Shown one piece after another: positions 63,697 to 64,000 of a stretch of 64,000 bases of DNA (its first letter is position 1; each line of letters begins with the position of its first letter). The DNA comes from Tetrahymena elliotti 4EA (Eukaryota; Ciliophora; Oligohymenophorea; Hymenostomatida; Tetrahymenidae). Under the pieces are notes generated by a model. The model ran no database searches and had not been told where the DNA came from. It saw nothing but the letters and a program-made list of their open reading frames with translations. Made by a program: the position numbers and the translations under genes. The stretch covers positions 1,960,839-2,024,838 of the forward strand of contig JH720296.1 of assembly GCA_000231825.2 (NCBI GenBank). Reading direction: 5' to 3'.

Positions 63697-64000
63697 TCAG
63701 GCAAATTATTTGATAGGATTTATAATAAATCCACAAGGATTATAGCTTTCTTATATTAAACTATTGAATTTTTAGAAGTATTCAGTTAAATATGCTTCTG
63801 TATTTTCATAAACCTAATCAAAAGTAGTTTTAATCAAGTCTTGATCTTATTTTAAAGAATCAGTTGAATTTAATTCAGAAAGGAGCACTCTCTCTTTAAA
63901 TTTAGCCATTTTATTACCAAAAATAATCAATAAATTTCTACATCTTTTTTAATACTCTCTAAGATCGCAAGATTAAATGAAGCCTTCTGATTCAAAATTA
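63697..64000 (-). CDS. 3' part of an unidentified gene
   Basis: The last 100 codons of a minus-strand gene that begins beyond the window edge; the first full codon starts at 63999 and TGA lies at 63699-63697. The visible peptide includes FIQSCDLREYQKRCRNLL, a charged helical middle and the ending CGFIINPIKQFA. It is helical and mixed-charge, with three Cys near its start and one near its end, and has no membrane helix. I do not recognise the family. It might include a start at the internal ATG of FGNKMAKFKE, but the frame stays open upstream and looks coding, so I treat it as partial. Confidence 0.6.

Noticed and set aside
1..64000. Standard-code reading with many short broken genes.
   Set aside because: In-frame TAA/TAG occur at positions where paralogues have CAA/CAG, inside otherwise conserved proteins, while TGA ends them. 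The ciliate glutamine code explains everything.
1..64000. Telomeric CCCCAA repeats, CRISPR arrays, rRNA genes, insertion sequences.
   Set aside because: I looked for these and found none.

Overview
The window looks like macronuclear DNA from a ciliate of the Tetrahymena type. Several ORFs are 1,000 to 1,750 codons long and are open only if TAA and TAG are read as glutamine, with TGA the sole stop. The DNA is extremely AT-rich. Most other genes carry short GTA...TAG introns of about 43 to 90 nt, and one ciliary-type gene is easy to recognise. A run of exactly 100 N at 30826-30925 marks an assembly gap, so the order and distance across it rest on scaffolding.

Left part (1-30825): a head-to-tail array, all on the plus strand, of one gene family. 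Four copies are intact and intronless (254-5425, 11430-16562, 17498-22741, 25513-30657; 1,710 to 1,747 residues). Each encodes a signal peptide, a conserved N-terminal domain, a variable Q/N/K-rich linker, a very long furin/growth-factor-receptor-like cysteine-rich ectodomain, a conserved cysteine-poor juxtamembrane domain, one membrane helix and a short Gln-rich tail. Two further copies are dead: a nearly full-length pseudogene with an in-frame TGA, frameshifts and large deletions (6411-10381), and a 5'-truncated fragment (23291-24645). The tract 3497-10381 is a segmental duplicate of 23291-30657, including the non-coding spacer, and that spacer holds a 50-bp inversion.

Middle (30926-36748): about 5.8 kb right of the gap in which I can support no gene.

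Right part (36749-64000): ordinary single-copy, mostly intron-containing genes. In order they are a LITAF-domain zinc protein (-), a 961-residue coiled-coil protein (+), an SHIPPO/STPGR-repeat ciliary protein (-), a possible structured small RNA (46048-46105), a Rab-like GTPase with an abnormal G4 motif (-), a 3.8 kb gene-free tract with degenerate tandem repeats and a 37-nt palindrome, an intronless von Willebrand A/coiled-coil protein with a nuclear-type basic motif (+), a PIH1D2-like dynein-assembly cochaperone (+), an arginyl-tRNA-synthetase-like protein that has lost its HIGH motif (-), an SLC45/GPH-type sugar transporter (+), and the 3' end of an unidentified gene (-).

The right half has no obvious operon or pathway logic, as expected for a ciliate. 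Two of its genes (STPGR protein, PIH1D2-like) belong to the cilium. The most interesting parts are the expanding and decaying surface-protein array and the catalytically broken synthetase. Gene models were spliced by eye. Exon lengths sum to whole codons in every model, but individual splice sites remain predictions.
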